Shown in pieces: positions 46,534 to 56,159 of a DNA stretch of 64,000 nt. The stretch spans positions 1,178,001-1,242,000 of the forward strand of contig NZ_CP091139.2 in NCBI RefSeq assembly GCF_021582895.2, read 5' to 3'. The translations under genes and the position numbers were made by a program. The stretch's first letter is position 1, and every line of letters starts with the position of its first letter. Source of the DNA: Microbacterium elymi (GTDB taxonomy: Bacteria; Actinomycetota; Actinomycetes; Actinomycetales; Microbacteriaceae). The notes beneath the pieces are model-generated. The model had not been told where the DNA came from. It saw only the letters and a list, made by a program, of their open reading frames with translations, and did no database searches.

Positions 46534-48384
46534 GTGACGTTGCTCGATCTCACTCCCCGCGCCGCGCCGACCGAGAGGCTGTCGGGGCTCCCTGTGGCGA
46601 TCATCGGGGCCGGGCCGATCGGCCTGGCGGCCGCGGCCAACCTCGTCGAGCGCGGCATCGACTTCATCGTCTTCGAGGCCGGCGACAGGATCGCGGCCAG
46701 CGTGCAGGAATGGGGGCACACCCGCCTGTTCTCGCCGTGGAAGCATCTCGTCGATCCGGCATCCCGGCGGCTGCTGGAGGAGCGCGGCTGGGCTCTTCCC
46801 GATCCGGAACAGGCCCCGAGCGGCGCCGAGCTGGTCCGACGGTACCTCGTGCCGCTGGCCGCGCTCCCCGAGATCTCGTCCCGGGTCCGGCTCGGCGTCG
46901 AGGTCATCGGCCTCGCCCGCGAGGGAATGGACCGCACCCGCACGAGGTCGCGCGCCGCGACGCCGTTCACGGTGCGGACCCGCGACCGGCAGGGCAAAAT
47001 CGAGGATGTCGCGGCCCGGTCGGTGATCGACGCGTCGGGCACCTACCGATCCCCCAATCCGCTGTCCGCGAGTGGGCTCGCGCTGCGGGGATGTCCGAGA
47101 TCGAGGAACGCGTCGTCCCCGCCCTCCCCGATGTGCTCGGCCGTGACCGGGCGCTGTTCGCCGGAGCACACACCACAGTCGTCGGCGCCGGCCACTCGGC
47201 CGCCAACACCCTTCTGGGGCTGGTGGAGCTTGCGCGCAGCGAGGCGCGCAGCGAACCGGGCACCGCGATCACCTGGCTGATCCGCAATGCGCAGGCCGCG
47301 CGCGTCTCGTCATCGGCCGACGATGAGCTCGCCGATCGTGCACGGCTCGGCGCACGCGTCGACCAGGCCGTCGCCGAGGGCATGGTCGAGGTGGTCTCGG
47401 ACTTCGAGATCATCAGCGGCCGCCGCGCGGGCGATGCCGTCGAACTGGTCGGCCACCGTCGGGGCGACGTCGTCACGCACCGCACCGATCTGGTGGTCAA
47501 CGCCACCGGGTTCCGCCCCGATCTCGGCTTCCTGCGCGAGATCCGCCTCGAGCTCGATGAGATCGTCGAGGCGCCGAAGCGGCTTGCCCCGCTCATCGAC
47601 CCCAACCTCCACTCGTGCGGGACGGTCGAGCCGCACGGGTTCCGCGAGCTCGCCCATCCGGACCCGGGATTCTTCATCGTCGGGATGAAGTCCTACGGCC
47701 GCGCACCCACCTTCCTGCTGGCCACCGGCTACGAGCAGGTGCGGTCAGTCACCGCGTGGCTGGCCGGCGACGCGGCGGCGGCGTCCCAGGTCGAGCTGGT
47801 GCTGCCGGCCACCGGAGTGTGCTCCACGGCCGACGGCGGCGGATCGCTGCGCGTGACCGCGATCCGCGAGCTGACGGCCGCCGACTGGCCCGCGGTCGAG
47901 CGGATCTATGCGCAGGGCATCGAGGACGGCGAGGCGACGTTCGAGACGACCGTGCCCACCTGGGCGGCCTTCGACGCCGGGCGACTCCCCCGGCCGCGCC
48001 TGGTCGCCGTGGACGATTCCGGCGCGGTCGCCGGCTGGGTCGCGGCATCCGCCGTCTCATCCCGCGCCGCTTACCGCGGCGTGGTCGAGCACTCGGTCTA
48101 CGTCGACCGGGCCGCACGCGGACGGGGCCTCGGCCGCCTGCTTCTGACGGCGTTCATCGCCGCCGCCGAGGATGTCGGCATCTGGACGATCCAGTCGAGC
48201 ATCTTCCCCGAGAACACGGCCAGCCTGCGGCTGCCGCGAGGCTGCGGGGTTCCGCACCGTCGGCCGACGCGAGCGCATCGCGAAGGCCGAGGCGGGCCCG
48301 CACGCCGGCCGGTGGCGCGACACGATCCTGATCGAGCGGCGCAGCGCCGCCGACCCCGTGACGGCCGACCGCCCGCTGCACTGA
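46534..48384 (+). CDS. FAD/NAD(P)-binding flavoprotein joined to an ArsN/phosphinothricin-type N-acetyltransferase
   Basis: As sequenced, one reading unit of about 616 residues. Residues 1-435: flavoprotein with AIIGAGPIGLAAAANLVERG (FAD), TTVVGAGHSAANTLLGL (NADPH) and VVNATGFRPDLGFLRE, close to flavoproteins (ArsO type) found in ars operons. Residues 440-610: GNAT domain of the PAT/ArsN1 type (VERIYAQGIEDGEATFETTV; acetyl-CoA loop RAARGRGLGRLLLTAF). Breaks near 47085 and near 48237. At the junction GTGACC (47851) overlaps a +1-frame TGA, so two coupled genes with one more indel are an alternative. GGAGG precedes the GTG start; ArsR is divergent. Confidence 0.75.
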
Positions 48385-48423
48385 TCCGAACCCGAGCCGG
48401 GCCGGACGGGCCGCGCGCAGGGG

Positions 48424-48960
48424 TCAGATCGAGTGGTCGTGGATGCCGCTGGTCAGGGTGGTCCCGTTGAGGTCGAGATAGAGCTGGTGCTCGGTGACCG
48501 ACAGCGTCATGGTGTTGCGTCGCCCGAGGGCGGCCGCGGCCGCCTCGACGAAGCCCGGATCGAAGCTGTGCACCGCGATCGCGTCGGCGCGGTGGATGGT
48601 CTTGCCGGTCCACTGCGCAATCACCCGGACCGGGTCGCGGTGGGTGTACACGGCGGTGCGGTCGGCGAGCTTGCTGCCGAAGTGCAGGCGCGCGGCATCC
48701 GGTGCGCCCACCTCGATCCACGCGGTCACCGCGCCGGTGCGGTCTCGTACGAGCACCGCCGGCTCGTCGGCCGAGGCGATCCCCTCGCTGAAGGCGATGC
48801 CCTCTTCGAACTCGAGGCAGTACGCCAGCACCCGCGTCATCATGAACGCGTCGGTCTCGGACGCCTGCCGGGCCACGCGCAGTGACAGATCGTCGTACAC
48901 CCCGCGGTCGACGTCGGCCAGCTGCACGGCGAATGTGTGGATGACCGCGCCGATCGACAT
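48424..48960 (-). CDS. YaeQ-family protein
   Basis: 178 residues, intact. Conserved segments: HTFAVQLADVDRGVYDDLSL, LAYCLEFEEGIAFSEGIASA and TAWIEVGAPDAARLHFGSKL. YaeQ has a PD-(D/E)xK nuclease-like fold of unknown cellular role. It stands alone, downstream of the SGNH gene on the same strand. Confidence 0.88.
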   Translation of the reverse strand: MSIGAVIHTFAVQLADVDRGVYDDLSLRVARQASETDAFMMTRVLAYCLEFEEGIAFSEGIASADEPAVLVRDRTGAVTAWIEVGAPDAARLHFGSKLADRTAVYTHRDPVRVIAQWTGKTIHRADAIAVHSFDPGFVEAAAAALGRRNTMTLSVTEHQLYLDLNGTTLTSGIHDHSI

Positions 48961-48971
48961 AGGGCCCGAGT

Positions 48972-49865
48972 CTACGCGGGACCCGCGGACTCGACTGTGC
49001 CCGCGGCCCCCGCCGTGCCCGCGGACCCGCCCGTGCCCGCGGACCCGCCCGTGCCCGCGGACCCGCCCGTACCAACGGCCCCGACCGTGCCGGCGGTCGG
49101 TGCGAGGTCGCGCATCAGCGCGGCGCGGATCGGCGGAGCGAAGCGCGCATAGCCCGCGGCGTTGAAGTGCAGGCGGTCCGGGCCGAAGAGCGAACCGTCG
49201 ATCTCGCCGTCCGGCGTGAGCAGGCTCGGTGCGGTGTCGATGAAGGTGATCTCGCCCGACTCCTCCGCCCACTCGCGCAGCAGACGGTTCGCCAGGGTGA
49301 TCTCGCCGCGCACCTTCGCCCGCGACGGCGTCTCGGTGATCGCGACGTAGAAGATCGGGACTCCCGGCAGCCGGCGACGGACGTCGGCGAGGTACCGGCG
49401 GACGCGCGCGACGACGTCGGCTCCCGTCTTGGACACGAACGGAAGGCCGTTGATGTCGTTCGACCCCGCATAGACGACCAGCGCCCGCGGCGCGAAGGGC
49501 AGCACGAGGCGGTCCAGATAGAACGCCTGGTCGCCGATCTTCGTGCCGCCGATGCCGATGTTGGTGGTCGCAAGCGGGGCCAGGTCGTCCGCGGACGAGG
49601 TCCAGCGCTCGAAGAACGAGCTGCCGGTGAGCAGGATGTCGCCGTTCGGCCGCTTGCCCCGGTAACGCTGCTCGATCTCGGCGACCTTGCGCCCGAACAC
49701 CCGCGGGTGATCGCCGCCGAACAGCCAGAGCATGGCGGCCCAGCCGGTCGCCGCGACGGCGAGCAGCGCACCCACCACGATCCCGCCCACGCGAGCGGCC
49801 CGCCTCCCGCGCGCACCGCGCACGTTGCCGGACGAGAAGTTCACCGCACGTGTCGCGATCCGCAT
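48972..49865 (-). CDS. SGNH/GDSL hydrolase, membrane-anchored, with repetitive tail
   Basis: 297 residues, intact. One N-terminal membrane segment (VGGIVVGALLAVAATGWAAM) would anchor it outside the cell. SGNH blocks: LLTGSSFFERW (Ser), NIGIGGTKIGD (Gly), YAGSNDINGLP (Asn) and GPDRLHFNAAGYARF (Asp-His). The last 45 residues are a Gly/Thr/Ser/Ala repeat (GTGGSA several times). Family members are lipase/esterase or acyl-esterase enzymes acting on cell-surface acyl groups; the substrate is unknown. Confidence 0.85.
   Translation of the reverse strand: MRIATRAVNFSSGNVRGARGRRAARVGGIVVGALLAVAATGWAAMLWLFGGDHPRVFGRKVAEIEQRYRGKRPNGDILLTGSSFFERWTSSADDLAPLATTNIGIGGTKIGDQAFYLDRLVLPFAPRALVVYAGSNDINGLPFVSKTGADVVARVRRYLADVRRRLPGVPIFYVAITETPSRAKVRGEITLANRLLREWAEESGEITFIDTAPSLLTPDGEIDGSLFGPDRLHFNAAGYARFAPPIRAALMRDLAPTAGTVGAVGTGGSAGTGGSAGTGGSAGTAGAAGTVESAGPA
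48997..49068. repeat. 18-bp tandem repeat encoding the SGNH protein tail
   Basis: GTGCCCGCGGACCCGCCC occurs three times exactly (49015-49068), preceded by one degenerate copy (48997-49014). Six residues per unit on the coding strand (GGSAGT). Copy-number variation would change tail length without changing frame. Confidence 0.9.
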
Positions 49866-49953
49866 AGAGGCCACGGTATCCCCCGGTTGCCGACCGGGGG
49901 ACGCGAGGTCGATCTCGGCACGTCCGGGCACCTCGTCCACTAGGTTCGGGAAC

Positions 49954-50477
49954 GTGACCGCCACCGTCCCCACCTCCACTCCGGTCCGGAACCTGCCGCT
50001 GCGGCAGAGGCCGTTCGACATCGCGTTCCTGGTGGTCTTCTCGATCTTCATCGTGACCTGCATCATCAGCGACTCGGTCGAAGGACTCGGACTCGATCAG
50101 GTCGCCGACTCGCCCAATCTGCTCGTCCAGTGGAACTACTGGTACGCGAGCAACTTCGACCCGCTCTATCAGTCGCACCCGCTGTGGCTTCGCTTCATCA
50201 GCGGCACGTCCGCCTTCGTCTACGTCATCTTCTACGTGCTGCTGATCATCTCCATCGTCCGCGGCTGGAACTGGATCCAGCTGCCCAGCGTCATCTACGC
50301 GACGATGATCATCGCCCTGACCGGCATCCCGATCTTCGGGGTCGAGTTCTTCGGCCGACCGGGCGAAGTCAGCCCCAACATCCCCGTGTTCCTCGCGTTC
50401 AACCTGCCCTATATCGTCTTCCCGCTCGCCTGCTGATCCGCATGCGCACGCCGCTGCCGTTCGCCCGGCGCTGGTGA
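49954..50477 (+). CDS. Emopamil-binding (EXPERA)-family membrane protein
   Basis: About 175 residues with four membrane helices: FDIAFLVVFSIFIVTCIISD, LRFISGTSAFVYVIFYVLLI, VIYATMIIALTGIPIFGVEF and FLAFNLPYIVFPLALLIRM. The RPFDIAF start and the DPLYQSHPLWLR loop fit the EXPERA/TMEM97-like fold. A one-base loss near 50430 hides the last 13 residues. TAGGTT just before the GTG suggests leaderless transcription. The bacterial function is unknown. Confidence 0.7.
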
Positions 50478-50552
50478 CCTGGCCGGCCGGCGAGGTCGGC
50501 TAGCCTGGTCGTTTTGGTCATCGCCGGCCGTCCCGGCGGGGAAGGTCGACGT

Positions 50553-51326
50553 GTGCTCGAGCTCGGTCTACCCGTTCTGATCCTGCTCGTCGCGATCGCC
50601 CTGGTCGGCGGCATCGGCATCACCGCTCTCGGGCCGGGCGGCGTGCTGGTCACCATCGGGCTGTTCGCGCTGACCGACCTGACGCCGGCGATGGTGGCGG
50701 GCACCTCGATCGTCACCCATATCGGCACCGGACTGCTGGGAACGGCCGTGTACCTGCGCTCCGGGCAGTTGCGCGAGCCGGTGACAAGACGCACATCGGT
50801 CGTGCTCGCGGCCACAGCGCTCGTCGGCACCCCGATCGGCGTGCTCGTGAACTCGCTGTTCTCGGTGCGGGCCTTCGGAGTGCTGCTGGGCGTGTTCGTC
50901 GCTGTCGTGGCCCTCCTCGTCCTCTACCGCGAGCGCCGGACGCGTCATCTGCCCGAGGGCGCTCACCCCCGGCATCCACTCGCTCTGCTCGTGCCGCTGG
51001 GGCTGGGCATCGCCGTCGTCAGCGGCATGTTCGGAGTCGGAGGGCCGATGCTGTCGGTTCCCGTGCTGATCGCCATCGGCGTGCCCCTTCTCCCTGCGCT
51101 CGCCGCCGCGCAGGCGCAGAGTATCGTGATCGCCTCCGTCGGATCGATCGGATACGCGATGCAAGGGGCCGTCGACTGGCCGCTCGCGTTGCTGGTAGGG
51201 ATCCCCGAAGCGCTCGGCGTGGTCATCGGCTGGAGGGTCGCGCACGCGATCCCGACCCGACGACTGAAGGTCGCGCTGGTGGCCGCGCTTCTCGCCCTCG
51301 CCCCCTATCTGGCGCTGCACGGGTGA
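50553..51326 (+). CDS. TauE/SafE-type (TSUP) sulfite/organosulfur permease
   Basis: 257 residues with eight membrane helices in two halves, intact. Repeat motifs: GGIGITALGPGGVLVTIGLF with AGTSIVTHIGTGLLGTAVYL, and VVSGMFGVGGPMLSVPVLIA with AAAQAQSIVIASVGSIGYAM. The family exports anions such as sulfite or sulfonates. GGGGAAGG precedes the GTG. Confidence 0.88.
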   Translation: MLELGLPVLILLVAIALVGGIGITALGPGGVLVTIGLFALTDLTPAMVAGTSIVTHIGTGLLGTAVYLRSGQLREPVTRRTSVVLAATALVGTPIGVLVNSLFSVRAFGVLLGVFVAVVALLVLYRERRTRHLPEGAHPRHPLALLVPLGLGIAVVSGMFGVGGPMLSVPVLIAIGVPLLPALAAAQAQSIVIASVGSIGYAMQGAVDWPLALLVGIPEALGVVIGWRVAHAIPTRRLKVALVAALLALAPYLALHG

Positions 51327-51378
51327 CCGGCACCGCGAGCGGCCATCGCCCCTGGCTCTCCTCCGCGCGGGGTCGGCT

Positions 51379-51783
51379 TCAGCCGAGGAGTTCGGCGGCC
51401 AGCGCCTGGATCCGCGTCTTGATCTCGTCGCGGATGGGCCGGACCGCTTCGATGCCCTGACCCGCGGGATCATCGAGCGTCCAGTCCTCGTATCGCTTGC
51501 CGGGGAAGAACGGGCAGGCATCGCCGCAGCCCATGGTGATCACGACGTCCGACGCCTGCACCGCTTCGGTGGTCAGCACCTTGGGCTCTTCCGTGGTGAT
51601 GTCGATGCCGTCCTCGCGCATGGCCTGGACGGCGACAGGGTTGATCCGGTCGGCGGGGAGGGAGCCGGCCGAGCGCACCTCGATGCGATCGCCGGCGACG
51701 CGGCGCAGGTAGCCGGCCGCCATCTGGGATCTCCCGGCGTTGTGGACGCAGACGAAGAGCACGGCGGGCTTCTGAGCGGGCAT
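51379..51783 (-). CDS. arsC: Arsenate reductase ArsC (low-molecular-weight phosphatase-like)
   Basis: 134 residues, intact. The active-site loop VLFVCVHNAGRSQMA has the C-x5-R signature; further Cys residues lie in VVITMGCGDACPFFPGKRYE, as in thioredoxin- or mycothiol-coupled ArsC enzymes, and the general-acid Asp is in YEDWTLDDP. It reduces arsenate to arsenite, which the adjacent ACR3 expels. Last gene of the acr3, arsR-arsC, arsC operon. Confidence 0.93.
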   Translation of the reverse strand: MPAQKPAVLFVCVHNAGRSQMAAGYLRRVAGDRIEVRSAGSLPADRINPVAVQAMREDGIDITTEEPKVLTTEAVQASDVVITMGCGDACPFFPGKRYEDWTLDDPAGQGIEAVRPIRDEIKTRIQALAAELLG

Positions 51784-51799
51784 GAGGAAATCCTTCGGA

Positions 51800-52796
51800 T
51801 CAGTGGGCGACCAGAGTCTCGAGCAGGGTGCGGACGCGGGTCTCGATGTCGCCACGGATGGCGTCGACGCCCTCGGCCGAGGCGAGGGCCGGATCGCCGA
51901 CTGACCAGTCCTCGTAGCGAACGCCTGGGATGATCGGGCAGACATCGCCGCAGCCCATGGTGACGACGACATCCGCGGCTCGCACCGCATCGTCGGTGAG
52001 CGGCTTCGCGAACGCGGTGTCGGCCGCCTGGCGTCCCGCGATCTCGGAGAGAAGAGAGCGGACCTGCGGGTGGATGTCCGGGGCCGGGGTGGAACCGGCG
52101 GAGCGGGCGACGACCTGCCCGGCGCCGAGCCGGTTGACGAGGGCCGCGGCGAGCTGGGAGCGCCCCGCGTTCTGCACGCAGACGAAGAGCACCTGGGGCA
52201 CCGACGTCTCGCGGTCACGGCTGAGGTCGGCGAGCCGCTGCCGGGCGAAGCGCTCCGTCAACGGAATCAGATGCTGCGTGAGCCGGGCGGAGCGGACCAG
52301 CCCCGCGTACGACTCGCGCACGATCGCCACCACCAGATCACGGTGCAGGTCGGTGAGCTCCTCCGCCAGCTCCTCCGCGAGGCGGGTGACCCGGGCATCC
52401 ATCGTGCGCAGCGCGTCCGCCTGCTCGGCGCCGTCGTCTCCGGTTTCAAGGACGACCGCGGGAGCGAAGGCCTCCAGGAGCGCGGTGGTGGCGGCACGGC
52501 GGGCGGGGGCGATGCGGTAGTAGACCCAGGTGCCGCGCCGTTCGGAGAGCAGCATCCCGGTGTCCCTGAGCACCTTGAGATGATGCGACACCGTCGGCTG
52601 TGAGACCTGTGCCAGCTCGGCCAGGTCGCAGACGCAGCATTCACCGCGGGGGTCCGTGGCCAGCGCAGACAGCATCCGCAAGCCGGAGCGGATCGGCGAG
52701 GGCCTTCAGGGAGTCGGCCAGGGCTGCCGCGTACTCCGGTCCGATGGCGTGGGATGACGAGGGCGCACAGTCTTCGGCGGCGAGGGCGGTGCTCAT
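51800..52796 (-). CDS. ArsR-ArsC fusion: arsenical repressor linked to arsenate reductase
   Basis: About 331 residues. Domain 1 (about 20-110): ArsR with the arsenite-binding ECCVCDLAEL and helix-turn-helix QVSQPTVSHHLKVLRDTG. Domain 2 (about 125-195): a three-helix segment, HRDLVVAIVRESYAGLVRSA, as found before mycothiol-dependent ArsC1-type reductases. Domain 3: ArsC with FVCVQNAGRSQLAAALVN and MGCGDVCPIIPGVRYEDW. An extra A at 52678-52683 breaks the first helix. An arsR-arsC fusion is known from arsenic-resistant Microbacterium. Its ATG overlaps the acr3 stop. Confidence 0.88.
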
Positions 52797-53884
52797 GCGG
52801 CGTTCCCTTCGTATGGGTCGGTGTGGAACCAGGCGCGGGCGGCCCAGAGCGAGACGTAGACGAGTGCGACCAGCACCGGGACCTCGATCAGCGGGCCGAC
52901 GACTCCGGCGAGGGCCTGGCCCGACGCGGCGCCGAATGTGCCGATGGCCACAGCGATGGCCAGCTCGAAGTTGTTGCCCGCGGCGGTGAAGGCGAGCGTG
53001 GCGGACCGGGCGTAGCCGAGTCCGAGCCCCCGGCCGAGGAGGAGCCCGAGGAACCACATCAGACCGAAGTAGGCCAGGAGCGGAAGGGCGATCCGGGCGA
53101 CGTCGAGGGGTTGGGAGGTGATCGCCTCGCCCTGGAGCGCGAACAGCAGCACGATGGTGAACAGCAGACCGTAGAGGGCCCAGGGGCCGACTCGGGGAAG
53201 GAACGTCGCCTCGTACCAGTCCCTCCCCCGGCGCCGCTCACCGATCCAGCGCGAGGCGAAGCCCGCGACGAGCGGCACACCGAGGAACACCAGCACGTTG
53301 AGGGCGATCTGCCCGACCGACACGTCGAGCCCATGGGAGTCGAGGCCGAGCCAGCCCGGCAGCACGGCGAGGTAGAACCAGCCCAGGCAGCGAGAACGCC
53401 ACCACCTGGAAGACGGAGTTGATCGCCACCAGCACGGCGGTGGCCTCACGGTCGCCGCAGGCGAGGTCGTTCCAGATCACCACCATGGCGATGCAGCGGG
53501 CGAGGCCCACGATGATCAGGCCCGTGCGGTACTCCGGAAGGTCGGGCAACGAGCCAGGCGAGGGCGAACATCAGCGCCGGGCCGACGAGCCAGTTCAACA
53601 CCAGCGATGAGACGAGCAACCGCCGGTCGCCGGTCACCGCCGCAACCCTGTCGTAGCGCACCTTCGCGAGCACCGGGTACATCATCACGAGCAGTCCCAG
53701 CGCGATGGGCACCGAGACTCCACCGACCTCGAGCCGCGCGAGCAGCTTCCGAGACGCCGGGCACCCCCCGTCCGAGGACGAGACCGGCGACCATGGCGAG
53801 CACGATCCAGGCCGGAAGCCATCGGTCCAGGGTCGACAGCCGGCGGACGGCGGGGCGAGCCGCGGCTCCGACTTGATTCGACAT
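52793..53884 (-). CDS. Arsenite efflux permease ACR3
   Basis: About 362 residues with ten membrane helices. Family landmarks: [20 protein letters not shown] then [20 protein letters not shown] (conserved Cys in RCIAMV) and [20 protein letters not shown] near the C-terminus. Three breaks near 53751, 53555 and 53389 fall in or next to CTGC tracts. First gene of the ars operon. The start codon lies inside an inverted repeat likely to be the operator. Confidence 0.9.
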
Positions 53885-53911
53885 TCTTCTATATTGATGG
53901 ATGTCGAATCA
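53874..53911. promoter_or_regulatory. Inverted repeat between divergent acr3 and the flavin-enzyme gene
   Basis: ATGTCGAATCA (plus, 53901-53911) and its exact complement (53874-53884) flank 16 AT-rich bases (TCTTCTATATTGATGG). The left arm contains the acr3 start codon. The AT-rich centre could hold the promoter and ArsR site; the geometry suggests autoregulation of acr3-arsRC-arsC. Confidence 0.55.
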
Positions 53912-54017
53912 GGCCGCAACCTGCTCGCGTCAGCGAGCCACGATCTGGCGGCGACATCCGATCGTCGACACGTGTCGTCATGTGATGCGTGTCGGACGTG
54001 TGCGGGAGAATCGCGGC

Positions 54018-54446
54018 ATGGAGTGGAGCGAGCGACAGCTCGAGTTTCTGAACGAGAACCATGCCGCGGCGATGATCACGATCGCGCGGGACGGCACCCC
54101 CAAGGCGGTGCGTGTCGGCGTCGCCCTGGTCGACGGCAGGCTGTGGAGCAGCGGCACCGCAGACCGGATCCGCACGACCCGGCTCCGCCACGAGCCGCGG
54201 TGCACGCTGTTCGTGTTCGACAAGGCATACGCCTACCTCACGATCGAGTCGACCGTCACGCTGCTCGACGGGCCCGACGCGCCGCAGCGCAACCTCGAGC
54301 TGTTCCGCGTGATGCAGCGGCGCCCGACCGGCCCGTTGACCTGGTACGGCGAAGAACTCGACGAGGATGCCTTCCTCACCCGGATGGCCGAGGAGCATCG
54401 GCTGGTCTACGAGTTCGCTCCGACGAAGGCCTACGGCCTGCTGTGA
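54018..54446 (+). CDS. PPOX/F420-class flavin-binding enzyme
   Basis: 142 residues, intact. A split-barrel protein: FLNENHAAAMITIARDGTPK, then RLWSSGTADRIRTTRLRHEP and VFDKAYAYLTIESTVTLLDG, matching the pyridoxamine-phosphate-oxidase-like F420/FMN family (TIGR03618 type). It likely reduces or oxidises a small cofactor-dependent substrate. The start has CGGGAG upstream. Its 3' end overlaps the convergent glycosidase frame by about 70 bases. Confidence 0.82.
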   Translation: MEWSERQLEFLNENHAAAMITIARDGTPKAVRVGVALVDGRLWSSGTADRIRTTRLRHEPRCTLFVFDKAYAYLTIESTVTLLDGPDAPQRNLELFRVMQRRPTGPLTWYGEELDEDAFLTRMAEEHRLVYEFAPTKAYGLL

Positions 54447-56157
54447 GACCCCGGGCGGAAGTCGCCTCGGCGAAGGACAGGTACACGCTCGCGGTCCACG
54501 TGTAGGCGCGGTCGCGAAGACCTTCGCCGGTCAGCGCATCGAAATTCTCGGCGAAGCCGCTCCGCTCGCAGAGCCGGCGAAAGCGCTCGCTGACCTCGTC
54601 CGCAAGCGCGACTTCACCGGCCGCGCGCAGACCGGCCTCGACGATAGCAGTCGCGGGTGCCCAGATCGGACCGCGCCAGTAGCCGTCGGGGGCATAGTGC
54701 GGAGAGTCGACGAGTTCGGTCGCGAGTCCGTACCGGGTCAGGTGGGCCTCGATACGAGGCACCAAGCCCGCGACGACCGACGCGGGCAGCCGGTGCGCGG
54801 CGATGATGGGCAGCGCCGTCAGCAGGCTTGAGTCGCTCGCGGGCCGATGCCCGATCACCGATCGAGCGGAGAGCGTCTCACCATCCCACAGCTGCTCGAC
54901 CAAAGCAGCCGCGACCGCATCCGACTCCTCCCGCCACCCGGCCGCATCTTCCGGCGCCACCTCGTCTGCCAGCCGGGCAAGCTCATCCAGCTGCACGATG
55001 AGGAAGGCGGCCAGGTCCGGGGACTCGATGAGCCGATCGGCGTCGAACACGGTCGAGTTGTCCCAGCCGCTGTCATTGCCGTGTTCATAGAAGGGCAGCC
55101 GGCTGCCGGGAGCACGCCGATGGTCCAGCCAGTAGCGAGTCCAGGCCGAGAGCCGCAAGTAGACCTCGATGAGCGTCTCTCGGGGGATCGGCCCGCCCAG
55201 ACTCCTGCGAAGGAGCCCGAACGCCCATCCGTGGATCGGCGGCTTCACGAAGTTGTAGAGCACCTCCGAGTGCGTGACCGAGTCCGGCAGCGCTCCGGTC
55301 TCGGTCTGATGGTCGAACACGACCAGGAACTGGTCCAGGGCCAGGTCAGGGTGCGAGCGCGCGAGCGCGAGCGCGTTGAAGCAGTGGTCCCAGCTCCACA
55401 CCTTGTCCATCCAGTGCTTCGACATCAGCACGGTCTCGCGCGTGACGAAGCCGAGCGGACGGACGGTGGCAGACCACAGGACGTATGCGGCCAGGGCCGC
55501 AGCGGGATGCTGCGCGCGAAATGGGGCCACCGCATCCGCGTACGTGTCGAACTCCGCGCCGCGCGCCGCCACCAGTTCGTCGAACGTGTCCGCACGGGCC
55601 GCCGCATGCGGCTCGGATTCGACCTCTTCGACCGCGACCTCCCAGGCCAAGCCGTCCGCACCCGCGTGCACACTCCGCTCACCGGTGCCCAGGAGCTCGG
55701 AGCCGACGATGGCGAAATCACCCGCGATCCGGCTGATCCGATAGCGTCGTCCCGTCTCGTACGAGGTCAGGACGGCGGATCCGTCGACCGGCGAGTGACG
55801 AAGCCGGTGAACAGGAAGCTGCCGGTGAACGGGGTGAGCCCGGCAGCCGCGTCCTCGAGGACGAGCGAGAGCCCCTCCCCCGCAGCCGCACGGTGTTCAC
55901 GTCGGCGAAGACCGCCTCCATGAAGCCGGATGCCGCGTCCCATCGCAAGCCGCTTGCGGGGATGCCGCGGGCAGCGCCTCGAGCAGTTCTCCTCGGTCGT
56001 AGACCAGGACCGCGAGCACCGGATGCATGCCGGTCTGATGAGAGACCAGATGCACGTGCGGCGATCGAGTGTGCAACCCGGTCACCCGGGACACGGACAG
56101 CCAGGATCCGCGCATGCTGAACGGCACCTCGTCCAGCGAGAACTCCAGTCTCGGCAT
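54376..56157 (-). CDS. GH63-like (MGH1-type) glycosidase
   Basis: About 590 residues. The C-terminal alpha/alpha barrel has KHWMDKVWSWDHCFNALALA (catalytic-acid region), PPIHGWAFGLLRRSLG, YEHGNDSGWDNSTVFDADRL and GYWRGPIWAPATAIVEAGLR. This fits mannosyl-oligosaccharide glucosidase/mannosylglycerate hydrolase-type enzymes. The N-terminal beta domain is broken four times: GCAAGC 55945-55950, GCTTGC 55952-55957, and base losses near 55877 and 55796. It immediately follows the second permease gene, so it probably acts on the imported oligosaccharide. The exact C-terminus is uncertain. Confidence 0.8.
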
Positions 56158-56159
56158 CC

